Origin: Myxocyprinus asiaticus
Taxonomy: Eukaryota > Chordata > Actinopteri > Cypriniformes > Catostomidae
NCBI RefSeq assembly: GCF_019703515.2
Contig: NC_059379.1
Span: 22,371,880 to 22,435,879, forward strand
Reading direction: 5' to 3'
Length of the DNA stretch: 64,000 nucleotides
Shown: positions 24,301 through 36,406 of the stretch, piece by piece
Position numbering within the stretch: position 1 is the stretch's first letter
Layout: each line of letters begins with the position of its first letter
Program-made: the position numbers and the translations under genes
Notes under the pieces: model-generated
What the model was told of the DNA's origin: nothing
Databases searched by the model: none
What the model saw: the letters and a program-made list of their open reading frames with translations, nothing else

Positions 24301-25909
24301 TGCTGTAAGACTGCTTCAAACAGAATTTCCAATAAAAAGGACTTAATAAGTGAGTTCCGAATTACCCTTATTTTTGAGCCCCCACACCTTTTAGCCTTTA
24401 AAGCTCTCACAGTGGATGTTAAAGTCTTCGAAGGGAATAAGGCATAGGGATGTTCACTTCTAAATGAAACGCACCCTTTGATAGCGGTGAATGGGAGACC
24501 ATGCCAAATATAATTTGTGCTTATCCATTTACTCCAACATCAGAAGAAAAATGCCACTATTACGTTTCCACAACTTTCCAAATTAAGCAAAAAATTAAAT
24601 ACATAAATAAATAGAAAGTGGTGGATTACAACCGTCAGAATAGAGAAGATGGTGAATTTTCTGTCACTCTCTCAGCAGCTGTATTAGAAGTCTCATTGCA
24701 TCTGTTTCCAGGGTAATATATTACAAAGTACAATGTTACAAATTTACACTAAATAATTTTAATTGCAAAAATAAAAAAGTTTGCTAGATTTATGCTGCTA
24801 AATAAGGCTGAAACGCGTCATCACAGTCTGCGAAAAGGGACAATTACTGTCAGACTAATAATTACACAATTATAAGCATACACATCTCAATATTCTTGGT
24901 CACAACATGATGTCAGATTCTCATATGATCTGCAACTGTTTCAAATCAAACAAAAAAGACACTAGTCAAATATTATGAATAAAATGTATGATAAAATACA
25001 TAATAGATATGAAATATAACATGGTAATCACGTGTTAGCTCTGATAGATCAATTGTGCAATCATGCACAGAGCAGTTATGATGGTGTGAAAAATAGCGCC
25101 ACCTTTCAAAGTTTTCATTTATAAAGTTTAACACTTTTTCAGTTTTAAAGATTAAGTTGTCATCAGTAAAGTGATTTAGGTTGACAAGTGTGTTCTTATG
25201 TTAAGATGTCAAAATAAAAAATAATGAATAATAATAAAGGCAACTGTTACTTTGAAAATAATTATATAGTCATTCAGTTATTTAAAAAATAGATTAAGAG
25301 ATAAGTAACTTATATAGCCTAAATACATTTATATTCAGACATCTGAGGTTCACAAATGGTTATGAACTATGACACAAAGAGAGTTATTATACCTGGTGAT
25401 TGAGCATAATCCTTCAGAGCATTTCTTATCCCATACTCTGATGAATCCTCTCCCCATTTGGTGCTGGTGTTAGTTGGACAATCTGACTTGCACACTTCTT
25501 CCCCATGATCTCGGTTAGAATCCTGTGGGTATCGACATGTCAGTCTTGTGCAGTGTAATACAGGATATTTAAACAAAGATTACAAAATGAGTTAAACAAC
25601 TGATAAATACAAGTAACCTTGTTTAATTAAACTATTAGCCTGTAACAATTACAAATGCACGCATAAAAAAATATCCAGTACTCTTACCTTTACAAGTTCC
25701 ATAGATTCGTCTTTGGGTTTTGCAATAGACTGATGCTGAATGAGAGAGGCTCCGTTGTCTGCACCAACTCTCTCATCCTCAACAACACTATGGATGTCCT
25801 TTGAAGGCGCAGCAGTATTATTTTTTCCAAGAGCAACTGCTGCTACAACAATTGCAAGCAGCGTAAATAACATCGCCGGCCACATTAGGTCTGCATTCAC
25901 TGCATCCAT
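21365..25909 (-). CDS. mxra7: matrix-remodelling-associated protein 7 (MXRA7), complete
   Basis: Four exons on the minus strand: 25909-25688, 25522-25393, 23636-23540, 21479-21365. Phases agree, GT-AG borders, 187 residues (human is about 204). The N-terminus has a single hydrophobic segment (WPAMLFTLLAIVVAAVALG, about residues 10-28). The middle is acidic and low-complexity. The conserved C-terminal end reads SSQLEKMMTNEELEEELR, then VQREQLAAIFQLL...FGEV...LEEQLKLYSI, which I recognise as the MXRA7 tail. The protein is a small membrane-anchored product of unclear molecular role, linked to tissue remodelling. It is divergent from gip, about 1 kb between starts. Human neighbours on 17q25 match the left half of this window. 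Confidence 0.9.
21964..22840. mobile_element. non-autonomous DNA transposon in mxra7 intron 3
   Basis: The left end TGGGTTTCCATCCAA and the right end TTGGATTGAAACCCA are near-perfect inverted repeats about 870 bp apart. The sub-terminal parts are also complementary (AAGCGCATTT...AATGCGCATT against AATGCGCATAAAAAC). No transposase. Confidence 0.75.
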
Positions 25910-26228
25910 TATGTCTATGAAATAACTGTACTTGTTGACAATATCCGATTAACTGTGCGGTTATTATTAATTATCGCTGACGTATGCGTTTTCTTGTTTG
26001 CTGACACACGTCTTTTAATAAAGGCATACTTTGCAAACATGCATCTGCAACGGGTTCTGTTTTATTTGTTTTTGAAATCACTACATTTGACTATCTAAAT
26101 CAGTCCCTAATAAAATAGTATGCGCTGAATTTTATGTAGTGACCGACACCGGATGTGAAAGATTTCAAAATAAAAGCTTCAGAAATGGACACATTTTTAA
26201 TTTCAAAAAGGTTTATATTATAAATTTG

Positions 26229-26397
26229 AGAGTGAATTGGTGGGTTTTTGTTAAATGTGAGTCAAAATCATCACAATTAAAAGAACCAAAGACTTAAACT
26301 ACTTCAGTCTGTGTGCATTGAATTTATTTAATACACGAGTTTCACAATTTGAGTTGAATTACTGAAATAAATTAACTTTTCCACGACATTCTAATGT
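26229..26397 (-). repeat. solo terminal arm of the 3.8-kb-type Tc1 element
   Basis: Nearly identical to 5215-5380 of this window (AGTGAATTGGTGGGTTTTTG to CCACGACATTCTAAT). Only one arm is present, without the final ~20 bp and without transposase. It lies between mxra7 and gip. Confidence 0.85.
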
Positions 26398-26732
26398 GTT
26401 TACTTTTCCAAAACTGGCTGGAAAATTTTACCTCTTGAGTCATTAGATAGATTCGTTTCCTTATATCAGCAAATATTGCTCAGTTTTTGCTCAGTGAAAA
26501 AATATGCCTTTTAAAACTGTCTAATGGTTTAATGTGGTCATTTCTACATTGCAGTTCCGTAAGCATGTTATTTTTCCAGTACAAACTGTAAAGAGTGCAA
26601 ACAGATTTGAAAACTATGATTGTAAGAGAAAGCAACCTTATCAGTATATATGTCTACGTATCACCCTCATTATTAATTGTTTTAATGATGTGGAAGTAAG
26701 TTGTTGCTCTGCCTGTAATGTCACCTGCATTG

Positions 26733-26739
26733 TATAAAA
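26733..26739 (+). promoter_or_regulatory. TATA box for gip
   Basis: TATAAAA lies about 30 bp before a likely start near 26763. A short 5' non-coding exon would end at a donor (AAAG|GTAGGC, 26809) and join an acceptor at 26908, 24 nt before the gip ATG. Confidence 0.6.
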
Positions 26740-26932
26740 GACCAGTATGGTTTGCTGTAGTGTTTTACATCAGTTTAAGCCATCCAACACTGAACAAGAA
26801 CCAGAAAAGGTAGGCATAAAAACCTTTTCATTGAGCTTTTTTGCTGTCAGTATGGTAGGTCAATAGACTGATATTGGCTAGGTATCCCTCTTCTCATCTG
26901 ATTTACAGGATTTGAGGAAGTAGTGCAGAAAA

Positions 26933-28559
26933 ATGAAGGCTGCAGTGTGTGCTCTGGTTTGCATTTGCCTGGGCAGTACATGGAAAGGTGCAGCATCCCA
27001 GCCTGTTGATAGCAGGTAAGAGTCATCAACTATCAATAAATCATTTGAAAAATAATGTAAATTAGAAAAAAAAAACAAAACAAAAAAAAACGCTTTTTAC
27101 ATTGTTTATGCAGCAGAATATACATTTTAATATGTGTGTGTCACAAGATATGTATAATGTGTTTTAATTTCATTAATAGCTCAAATAATGACATCCAAAA
27201 GTTGAGCCGTCGGTATGCTGAGTCAACCATTGCAAGTGACATCAGTAAGATTATGGACTCCATGGTTCAAAAGAACTTTGTGAACTTTCTGCTTGATCAG
27301 AAAGAGAAGAAAAGCGAGTAAGTTTGAGGAAATGAAAGAGAAGCTTTTTGTTAGGGGAGTCTGGGGCTAGTTTTCACACTTTTTACTCCAGTGAATATTT
27401 CTCACGCCAAAAAGCTAATGTTCAATAAACACACTGAGCTTTTGTGAAAAATATGCCTCAGTAGCGGGGCCTTTTTGTCACACTAGGGTTAGTTGTTGCA
27501 ATGGGACCTGCCATTAAAATGCAAATTATAGGCTTTTCAGCTAAATCTAAACAGTAAAACACTTATGAAACACAAAATAGCAAATTTTTTAAAGCAAACA
27601 TACAAAAACAGCAAACCAGTGTTTTGGCCAACAAATATTGAAATTAATATATTGTATAAATTACATTTACAACATTTAAAACATGTGACAACTTGCCCCG
27701 ACCTGACATTTATGAAAAACATCCTTGTTCTGAGATCACCATTCAACCTTTTGGTTAAAATACTGCCATTATAAAGTTGATTGTTACCTGAATGTACACC
27801 AGTGTGTTTAAATTGTGTTCACTCATTTAAACAAACAGCTAGAAAAAATTGTCTATTTTAGTTTGGAGAACACAGTTCACAAAAATTATTCTAATTTAAG
27901 AGGGTTTTGAAATAGGTGTGTAAAAACTAACAAACAAAACTACTGCTGGAAAAACAAGCATTTGTGTCATTGGACTCGACTCAAAACCTTAGAACTTCCT
28001 TGTGGGACAACTGGCCCTGGTCTTGCCCTGTATGTATATTATTAATATGTATGCCACAAAACAATTGAAAGTGAAGGCACTAATGTTTGTTTGAATAAAT
28101 TGTTTGGTTTTCAAATGTTAATAGCTCAACAAACGACATCCAAAAGTTGAACCGCCGTTATGCCGAATCAACCATTGCAAGTGACATCAGTAAGATTATG
28201 GACTCCATGGTGCAGAAGAACTTTGTGAACTTTCTGCTTAACCAGAGAGAGAAGAAGAGTGTGTAAGTTTGCTGAAATGGAGGCAGCAGCGTATTTTTTA
28301 AGCAACAGAATGTATATGATCGATTAAGAGTACCCAAAAGTAACAGACAGCATGATGCTCATTTCTACAGACCAACAGCAGGTGATCCAGACATCAGCAA
28401 CTTCAATGACCTCCTGAAAAAGGAGTTTGTGATGTGGCTTCACAGTAAAGGGAGTGCGTTTAAGTAAGTTGCCTTCTGCAAATAAAATGAATCATGTTTT
28501 ACGATGATGTAACTTGAATTTTACCATGTTTTTCTTCCTTTGTCCACAGGAATCAATAA
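26933..28559 (+). CDS. gip: gip preprohormone with duplicated hormone exon
   Basis: Coding exons: 26933-27015 (signal peptide MKAAVCALVCICLGSTW), 27180-27317 and 28125-28262 (hormone exons A and B), 28371-28463, and 28550-28559 with the TAA. A and B each have 138 nt, both in phase 2 at either end, so one or both can be included without shifting frame (106 or 153 residues in total). Each encodes an RR cleavage site followed by YAESTIASDISKIMDSMVQK and NFVNFLL. Peptide B differs by N for D and R for K after this core. The start, spacing and FVNFLL end are those of GIP, the incretin secreted from gut K cells that acts on GIPR. The following exon encodes LLKKEFVMWLHSKG, reminiscent of the C-terminal half of GLP-1. 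An ATTAAA lies at 28704. Confidence 0.9.
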
Positions 28560-28768
28560 AGGAAAACAGGACATGCCGCTAAATTGCCTTGGAGAACAGA
28601 TAGAATACAATTCTGATTTCAAGACAAAAAGCTTAGTGCACCAGATAAATCAGTGTATTGAATATCTTGTCATGTCTCTTTTAATGAAAATGTGTTAATT
28701 ACAATTAAATTGTTGAAATCAAAACGTCTGATGTCTACTTGTTTTGCATTATAGCAAATTTTAGCTTT

Positions 28769-29166
28769 AAAGATGCACTCAGTAACTTTTTGCTTGTGAT
28801 TGGACTTAGAGTGACACCTAGTGGTGTGGATGCAGCATCATTCAAAATCAATAGTTTTCAGTTACAGATGCCATTGTAGAAATTCACTATTCACAATCAG
28901 CCATGATTAATTTAATCCAAGAGTGAAAGTTTCCAATAACAAGTTACTGAGATTAAGCGAATAGTATCATGTGATTCTAAAATGGCAGCCCCCATGAGGG
29001 CGCCCCTGCCCCATGTAAAATAAAACATCTTTTATAAGATCACTGATATGACTAGTCCTCATCTCATGTGAGTGGTCATGATTTTATACATATGTTTCAA
29101 AATGATAATTCATTTCTTTAGGAGTAAAACTTTTTTAATGGGAACAAATTACTGAGTGCACCTTTA
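28769..29166. mobile_element. MITE with AAAGATGCACTCAGTAA ends
   Basis: The left end TAAAGATGCACTCAGTAACT and the right end TTACTGAGTGCACCTTTA are inverted repeats bounding about 400 bp of non-coding DNA just downstream of gip. Confidence 0.8.
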
Positions 29167-29167
29167 A

Positions 29168-29415
29168 CACTTAAACGTATACCTTGGGTCTTTCGTGACC
29201 TGGGAACTTATTCCACCACCCTGTACCTCATTCAGTTTTTGGAGTTGTACCTAGACCTCTTTTTTTATTCCTCAATCTTTCTCTTATAAATAATGTAAGA
29301 CAAAAAAAAAAAAAAAAAAAAAGCCAAAATTGCAACAAAAAAAAAAAATTTTTTATAACGACTTAAGTACCAAAAGTGAATAGGGTCATTAGGGACCCTT
29401 GGTATGCTTTAGTAT
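29168..29415. mobile_element. short MITE, GGGTC-type inverted ends
   Basis: TATACCTTGGGTCTTTCGTGACC on the left pairs with GGGTCATTAGGGACCCTTGGTATG on the right (imperfect). It directly abuts the previous MITE. Confidence 0.55.
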
Positions 29416-30424
29416 CGTTTTTGTTTTGTTTTTCAATTCCATACATCATATTTCTATGATTATTTCATATCTATATACTGTACGTTTACAATAACAGGAT
29501 ATCTGTATATTTGTTTATTACAAGAGAAATTAGTAATATATTCATACAAATAAATACTATATCATGTTGATTTTCAGTGCAACAATGGTGAATTATCAGT
29601 CTCGCATATGCGTGTACACTTAAATATTATACATGCTATTTGTAACTCAAGGTGGCACTGTTGTTTCAGTGATTGGCTTGATTTACATTTGACATTGCTA
29701 TGTGACATGAAACATCATGGAAGTAAACTATAGCAAGAACAACACATGAACAGTATGATTTGGCTATTGTCATTTGGGTGTACTACTGAACTTATATAAG
29801 TTAGACTCAATAAGAGCCTGAGAAAATACATATGTGTAGCTTCTGTGTAGCTTCTGTGTTTTGTGTAGCTCAATAAGTGTTTGACAGCCAGTAGCGTCTC
29901 ATGAAATTTCAGTGTGAAAATAATGAATCCTGTTCTAGATTTGTCCTGATTTGTTGCATCATCTCTTTAAAATATGAAAAATAAAAACATTAAAACATAT
30001 CAGAATAATTATATTCTATTATAAATGGAAATTTTACACTATCTGGGCATTTTGTAGACCAAGTTTTGATAGATATAAGTGCCGAGTCTCTAAACACCAT
30101 GAGTATGTAATAATGATTGGTAAAATACCCATTTAATGGGTATTTCACAGTAAGTTCTGTGTATGCTACTAGAATGAATTTGTCATTCGGGCTGCAAGAG
30201 AGCAATGTACTAAACGTCCATTTGAAGTTGACTCTTATTCATATTTAATGGTATTTATAAAAAGGCCAAGATGGAGGATAAAGAAAACGAGGGTTGGTTG
30301 TGGATTTTTTCTTTCTGGACTGTTGGAAACATTGTAGATAAAGAGAGTTATTGAAATAGAATAAGCGCATACATTCGTTTTAATGTGGTAGATCTAGTTG
30401 TTAGTTGCGTTACTTGACTGTGGT

Positions 30425-30508
30425 CAGTACAGCCTCCACTTGGAAAAACATGGCCAAGCTAGCCCCCACGCTGTTTTTCGGTACGCGTATATACTATGCA
30501 TTACGGTA
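30425..30508 (-). repeat. inverted copy of the snf8 upstream segment
   Basis: The reverse complement (ATGCATAGTATATACGCGTA, then an AAAAACAGCGTG block and TTTTTCCAAGTGGAGGCTG) matches 39844-39896 with a 22-bp insertion. The two copies face opposite ways and bracket the repeat block. Confidence 0.7.
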
Positions 30509-30509
30509 A

Positions 30510-31500
30510 GAGTGTAAGAATTGATTTCAAAATAAAAGCGACCTTCCGGTGAACGTCATTTCACATTCAGTCAGTCAGCCTGTCAATAACGAATGAATGA
30601 AAAAATACATAAATAAATAAAATAAATAAAAATACATAAATAACTACATAAAACATAATGAATACACATTAAACAAAAAATAAACTATTTTAATACAAAA
30701 ATAACGCCTGCTAACTTAATAATAACTTAATAATAAAGAATACATTTCCAAAGACCATCTGACTTTTAAGCACCAAAATGATGGACTGTCATTGAGAAAC
30801 TTCCTGTTTACACAGAAAAATTTAACTTCAGAACGATATGACACCACCTCAGAGTGTCACTCACACAATGTCAGGGCAGTCTGATGTTGAATTTCAAAAT
30901 TAAAGCCCTCTAACGTGTCATGCTGTGTTTTCTATAAATTCAAGACAGCAGTGACAGACAGCACTCAGTCATTGCACTCATTGCGCTCAAACTGCTTATC
31001 AGAGTTAATGATAGAGACAGAGAAACATCATGTGGAGTTATTTCGTTCTACTTAATAATGAACCAGCAGCTGATTGTAACATTTATTAGACTTAGAGTAA
31101 AGGGATTTGTGTTTTTTGATGTCACTTTTGAATTATAGAAGTTGCAAATTGATCGATTCATGTGCTGTGATTTTTTATTTATTTCTATTATTATTATTAT
31201 TATTATTTTATTTTTAATAGAAAACAAAAAAGGAATGACTTAATATAGGACAGATTAAACATGTTGCCACTCTAGACAATTACAGTAATATAAGGTTTGT
31301 CTATATTCTTCAAGCATTTTTTAAAAAAAAAAACATTTTTAAATTTGTTTTATTTAATTTAGTAATTTATGTAGAGTGTTTAGACAATATTCTAGGGCTG
31401 ACTTGACAGGTAGTGTAGAACCTACTGTATTGTTCATGTAGCTTAGAAGCTAAAATGAACTAGATAACATGATGATTAAAATTTTGACATTTATATTTCG
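30510..31500. other. AT-rich stretch, nothing identified
   Basis: Low-complexity AAATA runs near 30600-30680 and a (TTA) run near 31190. No exon or named repeat. Confidence 0.4.
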
Positions 31501-31639
31501 TTATAGATGGATATACAAAAAAATGTCTTGCCATGTGGGAGTAGGTCTGCAAATGAGCAGCAATCAGGTAAGAGTAGACCATGGACCTCTGATGACCTCT
31601 GAGGACAATACCACTGTGTTCCCAACATAATTAATTTAA

Positions 31640-31880
31640 TTTAATAATAATTTTCTTTATTCATCACACATTATACATTTGCACATATACAGTGAAATTC
31701 TTCTTTTTCACATATCCCAGCTAGGCTGGGGTCAGAGTGCAGGGTCAGCCATGATAGAGTGCCCCTGGAACAGATAGGGTCAAGGGTCTCGCTCAAGGGC
31801 CCAACAGTGGCAGTGGGGCTTGAACCCCCGACCTTCTGATCAGTAACCCAGAGCCTTAACTGCTGAGCTACCACTGCCCC
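31640..31880 (-). mobile_element. tRNA-derived SINE
   Basis: On the minus strand it starts GGGGCAGTGGTAGCTCAGCA, with a tRNA-like A box (TAGCTCAGCAGTTAAGG) and a B box (GGGGGTTCAAGCCC), then a body ending in an A/T tail near 31640. Not a functional tRNA: there is no acceptor pairing or cloverleaf closure. Confidence 0.8.
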
Positions 31881-32040
31881 TAGTTTTTGCATATCCCAGC
31901 CAAGCTGGGGTCAGAGCGCAGGGTCAGCCATGATACGGCGCCCCTGGAGCAGATGGGGTCAAGGGCCTTGCTCAAGGGCCCAACGGTGGCATCGTGGCGG
32001 TGTTGGGGCTTGAACCCCTGACCCTCTAGTCATTAACCCA
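31881..32040 (-). mobile_element. second, truncated SINE copy
   Basis: Repeats the body of the preceding SINE (TATCCCAGC...GCTGGGGTCAGAG...CAGGGTCAGCCATGATA) and its B box (GGGGGTTC-like) in tandem, but the tRNA-like 5' part is cut short. Confidence 0.75.
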
Positions 32041-32512
32041 CATTGATTGCACCCTAATGTATTTTTCAAATTTTATTGTCTGCCAATTTCCACCTACATT
32101 TCACAATTAAAAGCAATGGTATTGTCAAAGGATGAAGGGATGAATGTTCTGACATTATTGACACTCAATAAGAAATTATTAATTGTCTTTCATAGTCAAG
32201 TGAATTGGAATTCAGTTTTTAGATTCTCAGAAAACTCAGTGCAAAAAGAGAGTGAAGTGGAGGCAGAGCAGATTGAAGAAGGCACAGAAGAGAAAGGGCA
32301 AGATCATGATCCAGGTGAGAAAGTGAACTGAGAGTTGGTTTGAATAAAGTGTCTGGTCAATGAATAAACACAAATGTAGTTAAGATATCTGAAATTGCAA
32401 GGACACCCACAATATCTCAAGCTATAGTTACCAATGTAAACTAACAGCAAATGTCACTTGTGCAAGATGTTTAAGCTGGGAAATATGTGAAAGGAATTCT
32501 GGCATTATTTAC

Positions 32513-32919
32513 TGTGAGACAACTCAATTGCCGGAAGGAAGTAGACACAGGGAAGCAGGGTTCCTTCTGGCACAGGTAAGATTTTAATTCGGCCACTTCA
32601 AGGTTTTTCAAGTTCACAAACTCGTCAGATTCACAGCAGGTAGACAAACAAACACATCAGCTTCACAGGAACGTTAAAACCTCAACACATCAGCTTCACA
32701 CACATAACAGATTAAACCGCTTCAGCTTGGGGTACACCGTGGCCTTTCTTGTGCCAGACTCCCTCACTCTGCTGCTGGTGGCGTGGCTGGTTATATGCCG
32801 CTCTCCCCATGCTCACTGTAATTAGAGACAGGTGTTAAACATAATCTAGCTCAGGTGCAAGCACCCTTACCGCTTTCTCTCTCTCCGAACGGATGCTTGA
32901 CCACGCCCCCACTGCCACA
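32513..32919 (-). repeat. 3' LTR of the gypsy element
   Basis: 407 bp, about 95% like the other LTR by eye. It differs, for example, in AATTGCCGG against AATAGCAGG near its left end. Confidence 0.92.
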
Positions 32920-35900
32920 TATCCCCACCGCCCGACCCAGGCCAGGGAGGCATCTGGCCTGCCTACCACTCCCCCCCCATTTCAATAAGCTCCGGGTTTG
33001 TGGACCACCTTGAACTTAAACGGCTGAGGAGCCGGATACCAGCGGGCGTTGGTATCTTTCATGCGGTGGAGCCACTGGAGTGGTGCATGATCTGAGCAGA
33101 GGGTGAAGGCCCGCCCCAACAGGTAGTAGCGGAGAGTGAGGACCGCCCACTTGATGGCAAGATACTCCTTTTCCACGGTGCTGTACTTAGTCTCCCTCAG
33201 CGAGATCTTGCGTCTAATGTACATCACCGGGTGCTCCTCCCCCTCCACCACCCGCGAGTACGGCCCCCAGCCCTCTGTCTGAAGCGTCCGTCTGTAACAC
33301 AAAAGGGAGAGAGAAATCGGGTGAATATAAAAGCAGCCCCCCGCAAAGTGCAGCTTTAACCTGCATGAACGCCTGTTGACACTGCTCCGTCCACTGGACC
33401 GGGTCTGGAGCTCCCTTTTTATTGAGATCAGTCAGCGGGCTGGTGACATCCAAATAATTAGGCACGAACCTCCTATAATAGCCAGCTAGCCCCAGGACCT
33501 ATCTCACCCCCTTTTTGGTCTTGGGCCTCGGGTAGGTTGCAATCGCCACAGTCTTGTCAATTTGGGGATGTACCTGCCCGTGGCCCAAGTGGATCCCCAG
33601 ATACCGTACCCCCACCCGCCCAATCGCGCACTTCTTCGGGTTTGCTGTGAGTCCCGCTCGTCGCAGCAATCTCAGAACCGTACAGACCCATCGCTCTTAG
33701 GAACTAGAACAACCGGGCTGGACCAATCACTGTAGGATTCCTCTATTACCCCCATATCAATCATTGCATCCAATTCTTCCTGGACAATTTTATTTTTGTG
33801 CTCGGGCAAATGGTAGGGACAGCTCCATACCACCACCCCCGGCTCGGTCTCAATGTGGTGCTGGATGAGGTTCGTATGACCCAGCAGAGGAGAAAACACG
33901 TCTGCAAACTCCTGTTGCAACTTGGCAACCTCTGCGAGCTGACACAGTGAGAGGTGGTCTCCGCAAATGACCGGGGTAAAATTCTTTTGTTTTGTATTCA
34001 CCTCCGGGCCGAGCTCCACCCTCTCCGGAACTACCGTAGCCAACGTCACAGGGACCACCTCCCTCCACAATTTCAGGAGGTTGAGGTGATATATTTGACA
34101 TGTGCCCCCTCTATCGGATCACTTTATCTCATAATCGAGATCCCCCACTCATCGTGTGACCTCAAAGGGTCCTTGCCACTTGGCGAGTAATTTAGAGCTC
34201 GATGTGGGGAGTAATACGAGTACCTTATCTCCCAGTGCAAATTCCGCAGCTGGGTTCCCCTGTCGTACAGTCGGCTCTGTCGTGCTTGAGCTTGGAGCAA
34301 ATTCTCCTGTGTTAGTTGTCCCAAAGTGTGGAGTTTTGCTCTAAGATCAAGAACGTATTGAATTTCGTTTTTACTTGTTGAAGGTCCCTCCTCCCAAGCT
34401 TCGCGTATGACATCAAGCACTTGGTCAAAGGCGTGCTTGAGGGTTTCGTCTCATGACTGCTCCAAAGAGAAATCCCCTTCGGGAAATCCCCTGAGGATGG
34501 GAGGGGCTGTAGCCAGACAAAGATGGCCCCAGCTCCGCCTCCCCTGCCAGCACATCACACATTTCACATCTCACCGCTTTTGTGCAGGACCCATCCGTGC
34601 TTATTCCCTTTAATAGATTTCTAAATTCAGGCCAATTAGTCCCCAAAATCAGCGGATGGGTGAGGTGGGAACTAACCGCGGCCTCCATTCTATGTTTTGT
34701 TCCCCGGAATTTAATCATAAGTGTCACCACAGGGTAGTTGTGAATATCCCCATGTACACACTTCACCCTTACCGTTTTAGCTGTGCCCAAAGCCTCGTGT
34801 TGAACCAAGCATTGGTGGATAGTGGTTTGATTACAACCCGTGTCCACCAATGCTTGGTGAGTACCCCCTTGACACTAACCGGTATCCGGTACGCTCTGGC
34901 CCGATCGGGGGCAGCCTGCGGAATGTCGGGGATCCAGACCACCGTTCCCAGCTCCATCACAGGGCACTGATCCCAGAAATGTCCTGGATCCCCGCAACTC
35001 CAGCAAACCGGCACAGGCACCATGCCCGCACCCACATCGGCGGACACTTCCACCTGAGGGGGAGAGCGGCGGGGCACTGTCGAGACTGAGGGTGATGCAA
35101 AACCCTGTATGCGGGGAACGGGCTTCGGTGGTGGGACTCCTCACCTCCGTAGGGCAGGAACGGGCTCTGGGGAGAGAGCAGAGTGAGAGTGAAGAGGGGA
35201 GGGGGAAGAGAGTGGGGAAAACACAGGGGGAGGGGAGAGAGAGTGGGAGGGCTCTTCTGCCCTCGGGTGCGCTGCCATTTGGTCCTCTGCCAGTCAGACA
35301 GCTTCCTCCAGTGACGCCGGGCGGTGGCACTGGACCCACTCCACCATTCTTCTTGGCAGTCGATGGATTAGCTGCTCCAGCACTACCTGGTTGACAACTC
35401 CCACGACTTCGCGATCCCCCCCAGCAGCCATTCCAGCAGGTGTCTAGGAGCCACTGGGTGAAGGCAAACGGGCGGCCGCTCTTCTCCAGCTTCATGGTTC
35501 GGAAGAGCTGGCAGTACTGCTCTGGACTGCGGCCAGCCTGCTGCAAGATGGACTTTTTGAGGTCTTCATAGGCCAGGAGGTTAGCCGCCGGCAATTGTTG
35601 GGCAGCAAGCTGGGCTTCCCCGGACAGCAACGGAAGGAGCCTGGCCGCCCACCAATCATGCGGCCAGCTCCAGATCTCAGTGGTGCGCTTGAATAAATCA
35701 AGGAAGGCTTCCGGGTCATCATCCGCCCCCATCTTCAAGAGCATGGGTGGAGGCAGGGGGCTCTGGCTGTCCGAGGATGCGGCCAGGGTTCTCTCCTGGC
35801 TGAGGAGGCTCCGAATCGCATACCGGTCCTCTGCCTGAGCTCTGAGGATCTCAAAGAACTGACGATCTTGGTCTTGACATAGCTCAAGCAGAGACTGTTG

Positions 35901-35999
35901 GTGTGACTGGTGTAGGCCGGCAAGGGACTTGAGGCGAGATCTCAGCCAACTGCGAGGACTCCATGGGGCATACTTCAGGATCCCAGGTTTCGGCACCAG

Positions 36000-36406
36000 T
36001 GTGAGACAACTCAATAGCAGGAAGGAAGTAGACACAGGGAAGCAGGGTTTCTTCTGGCATAGGTAAGATTTTTAATCGGCCACTTCAAGGTTTCTCAAGT
36101 TCACAAACTTGTCAGATTCACAGCAGGTAGTCAAACAAACACATCAGCTTCACAGGAACGTAATAACCTCAACACATCAGCTTCACACACATAACAGATT
36201 AAACCGTTTCAGCTTTGGATACACCGTGGTCTTTCTTGTGCCAGACTATCTCACTCTGCTGCTGGTGGCGTGGCTGGTTATATGCAGCTCTCCCCATGCT
36301 CACTGGAATTAGAGAAAGGTGTTAAACATAATCTAGCTCAGGTGCAAGCACCCTTACCGCTTTCTCTCTCTCCGGACGGACAATTGACCACGCCCCCACT
36401 GCCACA
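36000..36406 (-). repeat. 5' LTR of the gypsy element
   Basis: Same length as its partner. The primer-binding site follows directly at 35999-35985 on the minus strand. Confidence 0.92.

Larger units (their letters stand above)
32513..36406 (-). mobile_element. Ty3/gypsy LTR retrotransposon, internally deleted
   Basis: Two 407-bp LTRs (32513-32919 and 36000-36406) start TGTGAGACAACTC and end CTGCCACA. The flanks TTTAC and TTCAC look like a 5-bp target duplication with one change. A primer-binding site (TGGTGCCGAAACC on the minus strand) abuts the 5' LTR. Minus-strand relics in order: gag (to about 34880) with a zinc knuckle CWSCGDPGHFWDQC, a protease with its DTG, the N-terminal part of RT, then directly the RNase H region (QTDASDRG). 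The central palm of RT, including the YxDD, is deleted, as is all integrase. It cannot move by itself. Confidence 0.93.

Noticed and set aside
31800..31880. tRNA gene on the minus strand
   Set aside because: Same reasoning: a tRNA-like promoter at the start of a SINE repeated in tandem.
33672..36035. Independent protein-coding genes on the minus strand
   Set aside because: They lie between two matching LTRs and encode gag, protease and partial RT of one gypsy element.
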